Assembly: GCA_023391815.1 (NCBI GenBank)
Contig: JAEWAF010000107.1
Span: 1-64,000, forward strand
Origin: Pseudomonadota bacterium
Lineage (GTDB): Bacteria > Pseudomonadota > Gammaproteobacteria > Steroidobacterales > Steroidobacteraceae
Length of the DNA stretch: 64,000 nucleotides
Reading direction: 5' to 3'
This document shows positions 27,193-36,081 of this stretch, piece by piece. The notes under the pieces are model-generated. The model ran no database searches and had not been told where the DNA came from. It was given only the letters and a program-made list of their open reading frames with translations. Both the position numbers and the translations under genes were made by a program. Numbering within the stretch: position 1 is the stretch's first letter; every line of letters starts with the position of its first letter.

Positions 27193-29166
27193 TTACCTGG
27201 CGTAACTCATATGCGCCGTGTCGACAAGGAAGTCTTGTAGCGCCGCCGTCTGACGGGCTGCAAACGCCGTCGTCATATGATTGAAATCCCGATAGACGAG
27301 CACGCCCGATTGCATCGCCGGGCAGAGCTTGCTATCGCAGAATTGCTCGGATAGATCGATGAACCGAATGCCGATCGATGCGGCCACGTTGCTCTCGATC
27401 AGAGTGACCTTCGGGTCGAGCGCATTGACCCGCAGGGTGTCGCAATGGCTCTCGGGCAGCTCTCGCCAGCGCGAGCGGGCGACGCAGTTCGCGACGTGCT
27501 TGTTCGGCGATGGACTATCACGCAACAGGACGACCGGAACTCCAGTGGCATGCAACTGCTGCAGCGACTGTCGCAGGCCATTCTCCCATTCTTCGTAGGT
27601 CGCCGCGTGCTTGCGACGATTGCTCCATGGGCCGCGGATGTAGCCGCTCGAGAACTGCGACACGATCACCACATCGGGCCGCATGCGTTCGATTTCTGCT
27701 ATCGACCGGGCGCGCCACTCAGTGCACTCCGGCCAGTCGCGCTGCATTCGTGTGCTGTAATCGGCGATGCTCGATACGGCACATGAAGCTTTGAGTAGCG
27801 TCACGAGACGCCAGCCTTGCTCGGTTGCCAGCTGGGCGAGGGGCGTCGACCATTGATCGGCGTGCGAATCGCCGAAGAGCACCACTGTTTTGGATGGATT
27901 GCTGGCGCCGAAGCTGCACTTCAGGGGCTCGACCTCCAGCAACCCGATCAGGCACTTCTTGGGGGCCGAGCTGGCCGTGGAGAGCTCGTTCATCGAGTGA
28001 ATCAGTTCCGCATGAGGCGGTTGCGCGGAAAAATTGCGGGCAGCCTGCGCCGTGCCCAAGGCTAACGCTCCGCCCAATATCGTGACAGTCAATCCGAGGC
28101 TCACCGAGCGAAGCGGCCGTGCCGCGAGCCATTCACTCGCGCGTACCGGGTGCTCGAGCAAGCGGAAGCCAGCGACTGCACAGCTCAGCGTCAACACGCT
28201 GCAGATCAGGACCTTTGCGACTGGATCGGTGACATCGAGAATCGTGGCATAGACGATGATCGGCCAGTGCCAGAGATAGATCGAGTACGAATGCCGGCCG
28301 AGCCATTGCATGACGGGCAGGTTGAGCACCGCCGCCGGACTCATGCTCTTGCCGCTCGCGCCACTGATCAGGATCGCGACCGTCGCCAACGCGGGTGCTG
28401 CCGCGATCCATCCAGGAAAGCGCATGGCTTCGGTCATCAGCAGGAAGCTCGCGCAGAGCGCTGCCACGCCGATCCATCCGAGCGGCACGGCTGCGGGCGA
28501 GCGTCGTGCCCAATCGGTGACCGGTCGCAAAGCCGCGAGCGCGCCCAAACCGAATTCCCAACCCCGTGTGGGCGACAAATAGAAAGCCCAGTCCTGCTTG
28601 ACGTAGCTGAGCCAGACGCACAGCGCGAACGAGAGCACGGTGAGCGCGCTCATCGCGATCGCTACCACCCGCACGTTTGGCCGCCAGCGCCACAGCACCA
28701 GCAACAGCGTCGGCCACACGAGATAGAACTGCTCTTCGACCGACAGCGACCAGGTATGCAGGAACGGATTCACGGCGCTTTCGGGGGCGAAGTAATCCGC
28801 CAGCAGCGACATGAAATAAACATTGCTGGCGTACAGCGAAGAAGCCAGCGCTCCTTTCGCCGCGAAGCTCTGCTCGGACGGGGACAGGATGAGCAATGCC
28901 CCCAGCAGCGTCACAGCCATGACCAGCAGTGCCACCGGCAACAAGCGCCGGGCCCGGCGCCCGTAGAAGCGCAACAGATCGATGGACCCCGTGCGTTCCA
29001 GCTCCGCCAGCAGCAGACCGCTGATCAGGTAGCCGGAGATCACGAAAAAGACATCGACGCCGACGAAGCCCCCGGGGAGCACCCCGATGCCGAAATGGAA
29101 GAGCACCACCGAAAGCACCGCGACTGCCCGTAAGCCTTCGATATCCTGACGAAATTGCTTGCCCAA
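27193..29166 (-). CDS. Acyltransferase-3 / SGNH two-domain membrane protein (second copy)
   Basis: A 657-residue OafA-like O-acetyltransferase. The N-terminal membrane half starts with RQDIEGLRAVAVLSVVLFHFG and GGFVGVDVFFVISGYLISGLLL and holds SLSVEEQFYLVWPTLLL; the C-terminal SGNH half has GDSHADQW as the nucleophile block and a DFNH DxxH pair. It would acetylate a cell-envelope or exopolysaccharide sugar. The reading frame starts with TTG at 29166, with AGGG ten bases upstream; no better start is near. It belongs to the same family as the gene at 7433..9460 but differs clearly in sequence, so it is not a recent duplicate. Confidence 0.92.
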   Translation of the reverse strand: MGKQFRQDIEGLRAVAVLSVVLFHFGIGVLPGGFVGVDVFFVISGYLISGLLLAELERTGSIDLLRFYGRRARRLLPVALLVMAVTLLGALLILSPSEQSFAAKGALASSLYASNVYFMSLLADYFAPESAVNPFLHTWSLSVEEQFYLVWPTLLLVLWRWRPNVRVVAIAMSALTVLSFALCVWLSYVKQDWAFYLSPTRGWEFGLGALAALRPVTDWARRSPAAVPLGWIGVAALCASFLLMTEAMRFPGWIAAAPALATVAILISGASGKSMSPAAVLNLPVMQWLGRHSYSIYLWHWPIIVYATILDVTDPVAKVLICSVLTLSCAVAGFRLLEHPVRASEWLAARPLRSVSLGLTVTILGGALALGTAQAARNFSAQPPHAELIHSMNELSTASSAPKKCLIGLLEVEPLKCSFGASNPSKTVVLFGDSHADQWSTPLAQLATEQGWRLVTLLKASCAVSSIADYSTRMQRDWPECTEWRARSIAEIERMRPDVVIVSQFSSGYIRGPWSNRRKHAATYEEWENGLRQSLQQLHATGVPVVLLRDSPSPNKHVANCVARSRWRELPESHCDTLRVNALDPKVTLIESNVAASIGIRFIDLSEQFCDSKLCPAMQSGVLVYRDFNHMTTAFAARQTAALQDFLVDTAHMSYAR

Positions 29167-29308
29167 CGTGGCGGATCCCTGGCGGTGCGGTGGCTATGAA
29201 ATGAAATCGGGCGGCAATGCTACCGTTACAGCGCGGAGCAGGCGAGCGTCGTCGGATGCGAACAGATGATTTTTACGTTGCGTTGTGCGAGGGCGAGGGC
29301 GCGTTGGT

Positions 29309-30241
29309 TCACCGACGATCCAACTCGATGCCGGGATACCAGCCGCTCTCGGCCAGTATCTCTTCGGGCGTCGCGGTCAGAATTTTCTTCAGCGCCTGCT
29401 GCTTGTCCGGCGTCCGAACGAAGAGCGCCTTGGTGATGCGATAGCCCACCCAATAGCCCAGGTCGCCGGGCCGTTCATCCGAGCCAGGCCCGTTCCAAAG
29501 CCAGCGTGACAGATCGGTCGAGCGCAGGTTGCTCGAGAATTCCGTCTCGATGTCTTTCTCGCGGCCGCGCGTCCATTTCTTCAGTTGGGGATTGGCGATC
29601 TCCCCGGAGATCAATTCCGCGACGAGCTCGGCACCGCCTTCGACGATCGCGGCGTAGAGGAGGGTGGGATGGTCAGGTTCGGTGCGTGTCGCGGGTTGCT
29701 GCACGTGGGCGTATTCGTGGGCGATCAAACGCACCAGTCGGTCTTCCTCTTCGCCGACGGTAACCACGGAGCAGATGGTCTCAAGCCCGATCAGTACGCC
29801 GGAGGGGCCGGTCGTACCGCCGGTGTTACCGCGACCGATGACGACCGTGACCGGTGGAAGAAGAGCCTCTGGATAACGAGCGCGCAGATCTTCCAAAGCC
29901 ATCGTCACGCGGCGCGCCACTTGCGGCAAGGGTTGAGCGCAACGACGAGCGTCGCGAAAAACGTTCGGCTTCTTTTGAATGGCGGCTGCCAATTTTTCCG
30001 CCGTGATGTCGCGTAGCTTCGCGAGCTCGTGCAAGCCAGCCGAGCCTCGGTCGAGGTATTGGTCCTGAAGTACGGCGGCGCTCGGCGCGCCATCGGTAGC
30101 CTCCAGCACTTGGTAAAACCGGGTGACGTCCTCCGTCTGGAAGCCAGGAGCGGGGCTGGCCACTGAATCGGCTCCCAGCGCGGGGTCCGGAACAAGCGCA
30201 AGCATTGCCAAGACACAGGCAGCAGGTAGCGATGTATTCAT
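29309..30241 (-). CDS. Exported DUF2268-like zinc metallopeptidase
   Basis: A 310-residue exported protein. Signal peptide: core AACVLAMLALV, cleavage near ALG-AD (residue 24). The zinc-peptidase motif is HEYAHVQQ with a downstream Glu in VEGGAELVAELI, the layout of the DUF2268 peptidase group. The region VTVVIGRGNTGGTTGPSGVLIGLE precedes it, as in that family. The ATG at 30241 has GGAAG eight bases upstream; the longer frame to 30274 adds a non-signal extension. The substrate is unknown. It is divergent from the PhoD gene. Confidence 0.75.
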   Translation of the reverse strand: MNTSLPAACVLAMLALVPDPALGADSVASPAPGFQTEDVTRFYQVLEATDGAPSAAVLQDQYLDRGSAGLHELAKLRDITAEKLAAAIQKKPNVFRDARRCAQPLPQVARRVTMALEDLRARYPEALLPPVTVVIGRGNTGGTTGPSGVLIGLETICSVVTVGEEEDRLVRLIAHEYAHVQQPATRTEPDHPTLLYAAIVEGGAELVAELISGEIANPQLKKWTRGREKDIETEFSSNLRSTDLSRWLWNGPGSDERPGDLGYWVGYRITKALFVRTPDKQQALKKILTATPEEILAESGWYPGIELDRR

Positions 30242-30403
30242 CCGTTCGCTTCCACTCGTGAGAACAGGTGCCACTTGACCCGATCATGATACCTATCCGA
30301 GGCCGATTCGTCGTCACAGGTCGTGCGGTCACTGGAACCGGAAGATGGGCGTGGCATTCCAATCCGGGGCCAGCGATGGTTGCCACCACTTCGAAGGAGC
30401 GCG

Positions 30404-32044
30404 ATGACTGTAAACATCGATCGGCGGCGTCTCGTTGTTGGCGGTGCGCTTGGCTTGAGCGCATTACTGCTGTCGATCGGTCGGACTGTTACTCACGAAG
30501 TGCAGGCGGCGAAGGGATTTACCCACGGAGTGGCGAGCGGAGAGCCTGGCGCCGATTCCATGCTGCTGTGGACTCGCTACGTGCCGTCGGCGAACGTCAG
30601 CGAGGTCCGGCTCGATGCGGAAGTGGCACTGGATCCTGATTTCACGCGCGTAGTTTCCGGTGGCAGCGTGCGCACCGGTGAGTATCGCGACTGGACAGCG
30701 AAGTTGAGCGTCGGCGGTCTGCGACCTCACACGACTCATTGGTATCGATTCGTCGCGCCCGATGCTGACAAGTCGCCGGTGGGGCGCACCAGGACCTTGC
30801 CGGTCGGCGACATCGATCGGTTTCGCCTGGCCGTGTTTTCCTGCGCGAATCTGCCACTAGGATGGTTCAATGCCTACGCTCATGCCGCCGCGCGCGACGA
30901 TCTCGATCTGTGGCTGCACGTCGGTGACTACATCTACGAATACGCCCTCGCTGCGTATCCGAAGAAAGATCTCGTTGCCGCGCGAGATGTCATGCCCGCG
31001 CACGATCGCCAGACGGTCAGTCTCGCCGACTATCGCCTGCGGCTCGCTTGTTACCGTGCCGATCCGGATCTGCAGAGGCTGCATCAGCGCGCCCCGATGA
31101 TCGCGTTGTGGGATGACCATGACAGCGCCAACGACAGCTGGGAGGGCGGAGCGCAGAATCATCGGCCGAAGTCAGACGGGGATTGGAACATCCGTCGCGC
31201 AGCCTCGATACAGGCGAATCGCGAGTGGCTGCCGGTTTCCGAAGAACCCTGGAAGAAGTATTCCATCGGTACGCTCGCCACGTTGTATCGTACGGAGTCG
31301 CGCCTTTTCGCGCGCACTCGGCCGGTTTATTCCGAGCTCTCGAAAGCGCACAAAGCAAGCGACCCCGATCTGGCTCTGCGCACGTTCCATGATGTCTGGC
31401 GCGATCCGGCGGCAACGATGCTTGGCTCGACCCAAGAATCCTGGCTCGCGGAGGAGTTCAAGCGCAACGCGGCTGCTTCATGCTGGCAGATGGTCGGCAT
31501 GGCAACCATCGTCGGGCGCACGTTGATGCCGGAAGCAGCGCCGAACTGGGTTCGTCCCGAAGCGGGCGAGCGGGTGTTGGAGAGATTCAAGAAGGAGGTG
31601 CGGGCTTCCAGGCTCGGCGTGCCGATGTGGATGGATCGCTGGGACGGCTATCCCGCCGCTCGTTCACGCCTGCTGAAATCCGCTCAGCGAGCGGATGCGG
31701 ACCTGGTGATGATTTCAGGGGATAGTCACAATGCCTGGGCGTATTCGCTGGTCGAAGGCGGGCAGCCCGCGGGCATCGAGTTTGCCGCTCACAGCGTGAC
31801 GTCTCCGGGTATCGAAGCGGAGTTGGGCATGACTCCCGGCGATGTCGCGCGTGCCTTTGTCACCACCAATCCGGAACTGGTGTGGGCCGACACCAGCCAA
31901 CGCGGCTACATGATGGTCGACGTCACTCCGCAACGGGTCACCGGCGAATGGTTGTTCATGAAAACCATACGGGCGCGTAGCACCGACCTCACAGGCACGC
32001 ACAGCATGTCGGTCGAGCGTGGACGACGCAAGTTCGCCGTTTGA
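30404..32044 (+). CDS. phoD: PhoD-family alkaline phosphatase / phosphodiesterase
   Basis: A 546-residue exported metallophosphatase. It begins with a Tat-type signal (DRRRLVVGG followed by a hydrophobic stretch), then a PhoD N-terminal Ig-like domain starting at FTHGVASGEPGADSMLLWTRY and the catalytic domain: SCANLPLGWFNAYAHAA, HVGDYIYEY, ALWDDHDSANDSWEGGAQNH and SGDSHNAW. These residues hold the Fe-Ca centre and release phosphate from phosphomonoesters or diesters in the periplasm. The ATG at 30404 has GGAG five bases upstream. No Pho box was identified in the divergent region with the metallopeptidase. Confidence 0.92.
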   Translation: MTVNIDRRRLVVGGALGLSALLLSIGRTVTHEVQAAKGFTHGVASGEPGADSMLLWTRYVPSANVSEVRLDAEVALDPDFTRVVSGGSVRTGEYRDWTAKLSVGGLRPHTTHWYRFVAPDADKSPVGRTRTLPVGDIDRFRLAVFSCANLPLGWFNAYAHAAARDDLDLWLHVGDYIYEYALAAYPKKDLVAARDVMPAHDRQTVSLADYRLRLACYRADPDLQRLHQRAPMIALWDDHDSANDSWEGGAQNHRPKSDGDWNIRRAASIQANREWLPVSEEPWKKYSIGTLATLYRTESRLFARTRPVYSELSKAHKASDPDLALRTFHDVWRDPAATMLGSTQESWLAEEFKRNAAASCWQMVGMATIVGRTLMPEAAPNWVRPEAGERVLERFKKEVRASRLGVPMWMDRWDGYPAARSRLLKSAQRADADLVMISGDSHNAWAYSLVEGGQPAGIEFAAHSVTSPGIEAELGMTPGDVARAFVTTNPELVWADTSQRGYMMVDVTPQRVTGEWLFMKTIRARSTDLTGTHSMSVERGRRKFAV

Positions 32045-32071
32045 TCGAGCCGGGCGCGGCGGCGCGAACGT

Positions 32072-32488
32072 TCAAGCTCGATTGATCAGCCGGTGCAACA
32101 GCATGCCGACGATCATGGCGGGTACGAACCACAGAGCTTCCCGTGAACCGATGCCCAGTCCCGCCAGCGCCGGTCCCGGGCAATACCCGGCCAGCCCCCA
32201 GCCACAACCAAACAAGGCTGCGCCCCCAAGCAGGCGTCGATCGATATGGCGCAGATTGGAAACATGAAATGTGCTCGCCAGTACCGGGCTGCCGCGCCGA
32301 AGGACGAAGCGGAACAGCACCATGGTGGTGATCACCGCTCCTGCCAGTACGAACAGGAGAGCGGGGTCGAAGGCGCCGAAGACATCGAGAAACCCGAGTA
32401 CCCGTCGTGGATCGGTCATGCCGGACATGGCGAGACCGGTGCCGAACAGCGCACCCGAGACGAGAGCAGCAATCAGCAGGGGTGCCAT
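32072..32488 (-). CDS. YeeE/YedE half-channel (sulfur-compound transport), second subunit
   Basis: A 138-residue membrane protein with about four hydrophobic segments. It has the YeeE/YedE signature SGMTDPRRVLGFLDVFGAFDP and the conserved cysteine in GCGWGLAGYCPGP. In this family half-size proteins pair to build a thiosulfate/sulfur-species channel. It begins two bases after the stop of its partner at 32491..32910. The ATG at 32488 is the only suitable one; the longer open frame (to 32914) is a shadow of the partner gene. Confidence 0.88.
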   Translation of the reverse strand: MAPLLIAALVSGALFGTGLAMSGMTDPRRVLGFLDVFGAFDPALLFVLAGAVITTMVLFRFVLRRGSPVLASTFHVSNLRHIDRRLLGGAALFGCGWGLAGYCPGPALAGLGIGSREALWFVPAMIVGMLLHRLINRA

Positions 32489-32490
32489 GT

Positions 32491-32910
32491 TCAACCCAAG
32501 ACGTGTCTGATGAGAAAGGTAGTGGCCAGCGCAGTCGCCATGAAAGTGAGTACCGCGACGAACGAACGCAGCGAGAGCCGGCCCAGGCCGCAGACCCCGT
32601 GTCCGCTCGTGCAGCCGTTGCCCATCCGTGTGCCAAATCCAACGAGCATACCCGCGGCGATCAGAGCGGGCCGCGAATAGTCGATACGCGGCAACGTGGC
32701 ACCGGGGACAAATGCCATGTACGCGCCGCCTGCGATGATGAGCCCGATGAGAAACGCATATCGCCAGGCGATGTCGCCTTTGTTTGGAAAGATCACGCCG
32801 TTGAAGATCCCACTCACGCCGGCGACCCGACCGTTGAGCCATAACAACAAAGTCGCGGCCAGGCCGATCAGCACTCCGCCCGCGAGCGCGCTCATCCAGG
32901 GGGTCATCAT
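32491..32910 (-). CDS. YeeE/YedE half-channel (sulfur-compound transport), first subunit
   Basis: A 139-residue membrane protein with about four segments and the signature GFGTRMGNGCTSGHGVCGLGRLS, whose cysteine is the conserved sulfur-relay site. It starts with MMTPWMSALAGG; the ORF reaches 32952 but the added residues lack family features. With the next gene it forms a two-subunit importer for thiosulfate or sulfane sulfur. A persulfide dioxygenase-like gene is divergent 77 bases away, a common partnership. Confidence 0.88.
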   Translation of the reverse strand: MMTPWMSALAGGVLIGLAATLLLWLNGRVAGVSGIFNGVIFPNKGDIAWRYAFLIGLIIAGGAYMAFVPGATLPRIDYSRPALIAAGMLVGFGTRMGNGCTSGHGVCGLGRLSLRSFVAVLTFMATALATTFLIRHVLG

Positions 32911-32987
32911 GCACTCACTTGTAGAGATATCTAAAATGTACGTCAATCCCACGAGGTCGAGGGTCTGGTCATCGGCAGGAGTACGTC

Positions 32988-33737
32988 ATGATCTTCCGTC
33001 AGCTGTTCGAGCCGGTTTCGTCCACCTATACCTACTTGCTCGCGTGTCCTCGGACCCGTGAGGCCGCCTTGATCGATCCGGTCATGCCGGCGTGGCAGCG
33101 CGATCTGCAGATCGTGAACGAGCTGGGCCTGAAGCTGGTGATGACCATCGATACTCACATCCATGCCGATCACATCACAGCGGCATCGATGCTCAAGCGG
33201 GAGGCGGGCAGTCGCATCGCGCTGGCAGCTCTCGATGCGCTCGACTGCACCGATGTCGGCGTGCTCGATGGAGTGCCGCTGCAGGTTGGTGGCATTCGCC
33301 TCGATCCGATCCACACGCCGGGGCATACCGACAATCACTTCGCCATTGTCGCGGGGGATCGCGTCTTCTCGGGCGATGCGCTGTTGATCGACGGCTGTGG
33401 CCGCACCGATTTTCAGAGTGGCGACGCGCGTGCGCTTTACGCGAGTGTCCGGGGAAAGTTATTCAATCTGCCGCCCGAAACGCTCGTGTACCCTGGACAC
33501 GACTATCAGGGCCGTTTTGTGTCCAGTATCGCTCAAGAGAAGCAGCGCAATCCGCGCCTCGGCGCAGAGCGAAGTATCGAAGACTTCGTGCGATTGATGC
33601 ACAACCTCAACTTGCCTTATCCGCGGTTCATCGATTACGCGGTCCCTGGAAATCGCCAGTGCGGCGCATGCCCTGACAACCTGCCGGAAGCCCTGTGGCA
33701 GTACTGCCGCGAGATGCAAGAAAGCCCGCAAGGCTGA
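32988..33737 (+). CDS. Metallo-beta-lactamase-fold hydrolase, ETHE1/persulfide-dioxygenase type
   Basis: A 249-residue metal-dependent enzyme, probably oxidising glutathione persulfide to sulfite. The metal ligands appear as THIHADH, HTPGHT, SGDALL and PGHDY, in the order of ETHE1-like proteins, with the typical N-terminal MIFRQLFEPVSSTYTYLL. A C-terminal tail with CGACP may bind metal. It is divergent from the YeeE/YedE pair, suggesting detoxification of reduced sulfur. An ArsR-type repressor such as BigR, often found here, is missing. The ribosome site AGGAG lies seven bases before the ATG. Confidence 0.87.
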   Translation: MIFRQLFEPVSSTYTYLLACPRTREAALIDPVMPAWQRDLQIVNELGLKLVMTIDTHIHADHITAASMLKREAGSRIALAALDALDCTDVGVLDGVPLQVGGIRLDPIHTPGHTDNHFAIVAGDRVFSGDALLIDGCGRTDFQSGDARALYASVRGKLFNLPPETLVYPGHDYQGRFVSSIAQEKQRNPRLGAERSIEDFVRLMHNLNLPYPRFIDYAVPGNRQCGACPDNLPEALWQYCREMQESPQG

Positions 33738-33741
33738 GCAG

Positions 33742-36075
33742 ATGAACACCCGGACGCGCTCCGCGGACAGCGGAGTTACGCATCCTTGGACAGTACTTCA
33801 CGAGTACGGACTGCTCGCGAGCGCGCTGCTGGGTCTCGCTGCCGGAGGAATCGCTCATCTGAGCGGCGCGGGCGCGGTCGGCGATAATTTGTTTGCTGCA
33901 TGCACCGTCCTGGTTCTTACCGCAACGCTCATATCCACCGCCCGCACGCTATGGCGTGGCGAGGTGGGAGTCGACCTCATTGCCATCCTGGCCATGACGG
34001 GAGCGCTCCTGCTTCAGCAGTATCTTGCCGGCGCGATCATTGCCGTCATGCTCACCGGGGGTGGGGCGCTCGAGCGCTTTGCCGTCGCGAGAGCTCGACG
34101 AGAGCTTAGTGCGCTGATACAGCGTGCCCCGCGCGTTGCTCACCGCCGGGTGCGGGCGGAGATCGTCGATGTCGAGGTCGATGAGGTGACGCTGGGCGAC
34201 GTACTCCTGGTGAAACCGGGCGAAGTCATTCCCGTGGACGGCATCATCATCTCGGCGGACGCAGTGCTCGATGAGTCGGCACTGACCGGTGAGTCCAAGC
34301 CAGTCAAGCTCGAAACCGGTACGCCTGTTCGTAGTGGCGGCACCAACGCAGGCGGACCTTTCGAACTGCGCGCGACGGCGAGCGCAGCCCAGAGCACGTA
34401 TGCCGGGATCATTCGCCTCGTCGGAGCGGCGGAGCAGTCGAAGGCTCCCTTCGTTCGTCTCGCCGACGGATACGCGCTGGGTTTTGTCGGGCTCACGTTG
34501 TTGCTGGCTGCCTTGGCTTGGGTGCTCGAAGGCAGTTCGATGCGCGTGCTGGCGGTGCTGGTCGTCGCAACGCCATGCCCGCTGATCCTCGCCGCCCCGG
34601 CGGCGATCATCGCGGGCGTTTCGCGAGCGGCCAAAGCAGGAATCATTGTGAAAGGCGGCGGTCCGTTGGAGGCGCTGGCGCGCGTGCGCGTGATGCTGCT
34701 CGACAAGACAGGGACGGTCACCGTATCGCGACCCGAGGTCATTGCAGTAGAAACGTTCGGTACGACGTCTTCGGATGAAGTCGTGCACTTTGCCGCCTCG
34801 CTCGAGCAGGTTTCCGTTCATCCGTTCGCTCCCGCAATTCTGGCGGAAGCGCGCAATCGAGACGTTGAGCTGAGTTTTCCGGCCAATGTGCGAGAACAGA
34901 TGGGTAGCGGCGTTTGCGGAGAGGTGCAAGGGCATCAAGTGGCAGTCGGCCAGCTCAGCTTCGTGGTGTCCGGGCCGACGAAGATGGCGGAGCTTCGCTC
35001 GATCGAGCTGCGTACCGCCGTCGAAGGTTCTTCCAGTGTGTTCGTTTCGAGGGACGGAAAGCTGATCGGAGTCCTGATCGTGCAAGACCCGATTCGACCG
35101 GACGCTCCGCGGGTTCTGCGCTCGCTACGCCGCGCCGGCGTTGAGCGCATCCATATGGTGACCGGAGATCATCCCGACGTGGCTGAGCTCGTCGGAGATG
35201 TGTTGGGTGTCGATCGAGTGTTCGCCGAGCGTGCGCCCGAGGAGAAGGTCGAAGTCGTTCGTCTCCTGCGAGAGGAAGGTTCGTCGGCAATGGTCGGCGA
35301 TGGTGTCAACGACGCGCCGGCCCTGGCGCTCGCGGATGTCGGAATCGCAATGGGAGCACGCGGCGCGACGGCGGCGTCCGAGGCGGCGGACGTGGTCCTC
35401 ACGTCCGACCGGTTGGAAAGCCTGGTGCTTGCACTCACGATCGCGCACAGGACACGAAGCATCGCGCTTCAGAGCGTGCTCGTGGGAATGAGCCTGTCGC
35501 TAATAGCAATGGGGTTTGCCGCGACAGGCTACATCACGCCGGTTGCTGGTGCGCTTCTGCAGGAGGGCATCGATGTCTTGGTCATACTCAACGCGCTACG
35601 GGCACTTCGCGGGCCACGGCCGACCGCGCCCCGCGGAATGGATACCAAGCGCCTTGCAAGTGAATTGGCCTCGGCGCATCGAGCTCTCAAGCCTCATGTC
35701 GGCGAGTTGGCTGCGCTGGCGTCGCGACTCGACACGCTGCCGGGCCCTGAAGCGAAAGTACAGCTCGAGCGTCTGCGTGACATGATGGAGAAGGAACTGC
35801 TGCCGCATGAACGTGAAGAGCAGGCGACCGCCTATCCGATCATCGAGCGCATGTTGGAGGGGGAGGACCCGACCGGCGCGCTCATTCAGACTCATCACGA
35901 GATCCGCCGCTTGGCGCGGCTGTTCGCGCGTCTCATCGACCACTTGCCGGTGGAAGGGCCGGCACGAGAAGACCTGCGTGACCTGCGGCGCGTGCTCTAC
36001 GGCTTGCACGCGATTCTGGTGTTTCACTTCGCGCAGGAGGAGGAGCTATACAGCATGTTGGATGCCCGAGCATGA
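33742..36075 (+). CDS. P1B-type metal-transporting ATPase with C-terminal hemerythrin domain
   Basis: A 777-residue inner-membrane metal exporter. It has no N-terminal metal-binding domain; the first membrane pair starts directly. The actuator motif is TGES, the transport motif is TPCP (residues 277-280), the phosphorylation site DKTGT (Asp321), the nucleotide-domain HP in SVHPF, and the hinge GDGVNDAPA. From about residue 634 to the end sits a hemerythrin-like domain, with His/Glu ligands in AHRALKPH, LLPHEREEQ, THHEIRR and FHFAQEEELY. This combination resembles the P1B-5 (Nia-like) Fe/Ni/Co exporters, whose hemerythrin domain may sense iron or oxygen. It starts four bases after the persulfide dioxygenase-like gene. 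Confidence 0.9.
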   Translation: MNTRTRSADSGVTHPWTVLHEYGLLASALLGLAAGGIAHLSGAGAVGDNLFAACTVLVLTATLISTARTLWRGEVGVDLIAILAMTGALLLQQYLAGAIIAVMLTGGGALERFAVARARRELSALIQRAPRVAHRRVRAEIVDVEVDEVTLGDVLLVKPGEVIPVDGIIISADAVLDESALTGESKPVKLETGTPVRSGGTNAGGPFELRATASAAQSTYAGIIRLVGAAEQSKAPFVRLADGYALGFVGLTLLLAALAWVLEGSSMRVLAVLVVATPCPLILAAPAAIIAGVSRAAKAGIIVKGGGPLEALARVRVMLLDKTGTVTVSRPEVIAVETFGTTSSDEVVHFAASLEQVSVHPFAPAILAEARNRDVELSFPANVREQMGSGVCGEVQGHQVAVGQLSFVVSGPTKMAELRSIELRTAVEGSSSVFVSRDGKLIGVLIVQDPIRPDAPRVLRSLRRAGVERIHMVTGDHPDVAELVGDVLGVDRVFAERAPEEKVEVVRLLREEGSSAMVGDGVNDAPALALADVGIAMGARGATAASEAADVVLTSDRLESLVLALTIAHRTRSIALQSVLVGMSLSLIAMGFAATGYITPVAGALLQEGIDVLVILNALRALRGPRPTAPRGMDTKRLASELASAHRALKPHVGELAALASRLDTLPGPEAKVQLERLRDMMEKELLPHEREEQATAYPIIERMLEGEDPTGALIQTHHEIRRLARLFARLIDHLPVEGPAREDLRDLRRVLYGLHAILVFHFAQEEELYSMLDARA

Positions 36076-36081
36076 ATGATT

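Noticed and set aside
7433..29166. The two acyltransferase-SGNH genes as a duplicated or mobile unit
   Set aside because: They share domain order only; sequences differ throughout and no flanking repeats were seen.
30242..30403. Pho box in the divergent region upstream of phoD
   Set aside because: No paired CTGTCAT-like repeats could be identified; phosphate control is not supported from sequence.
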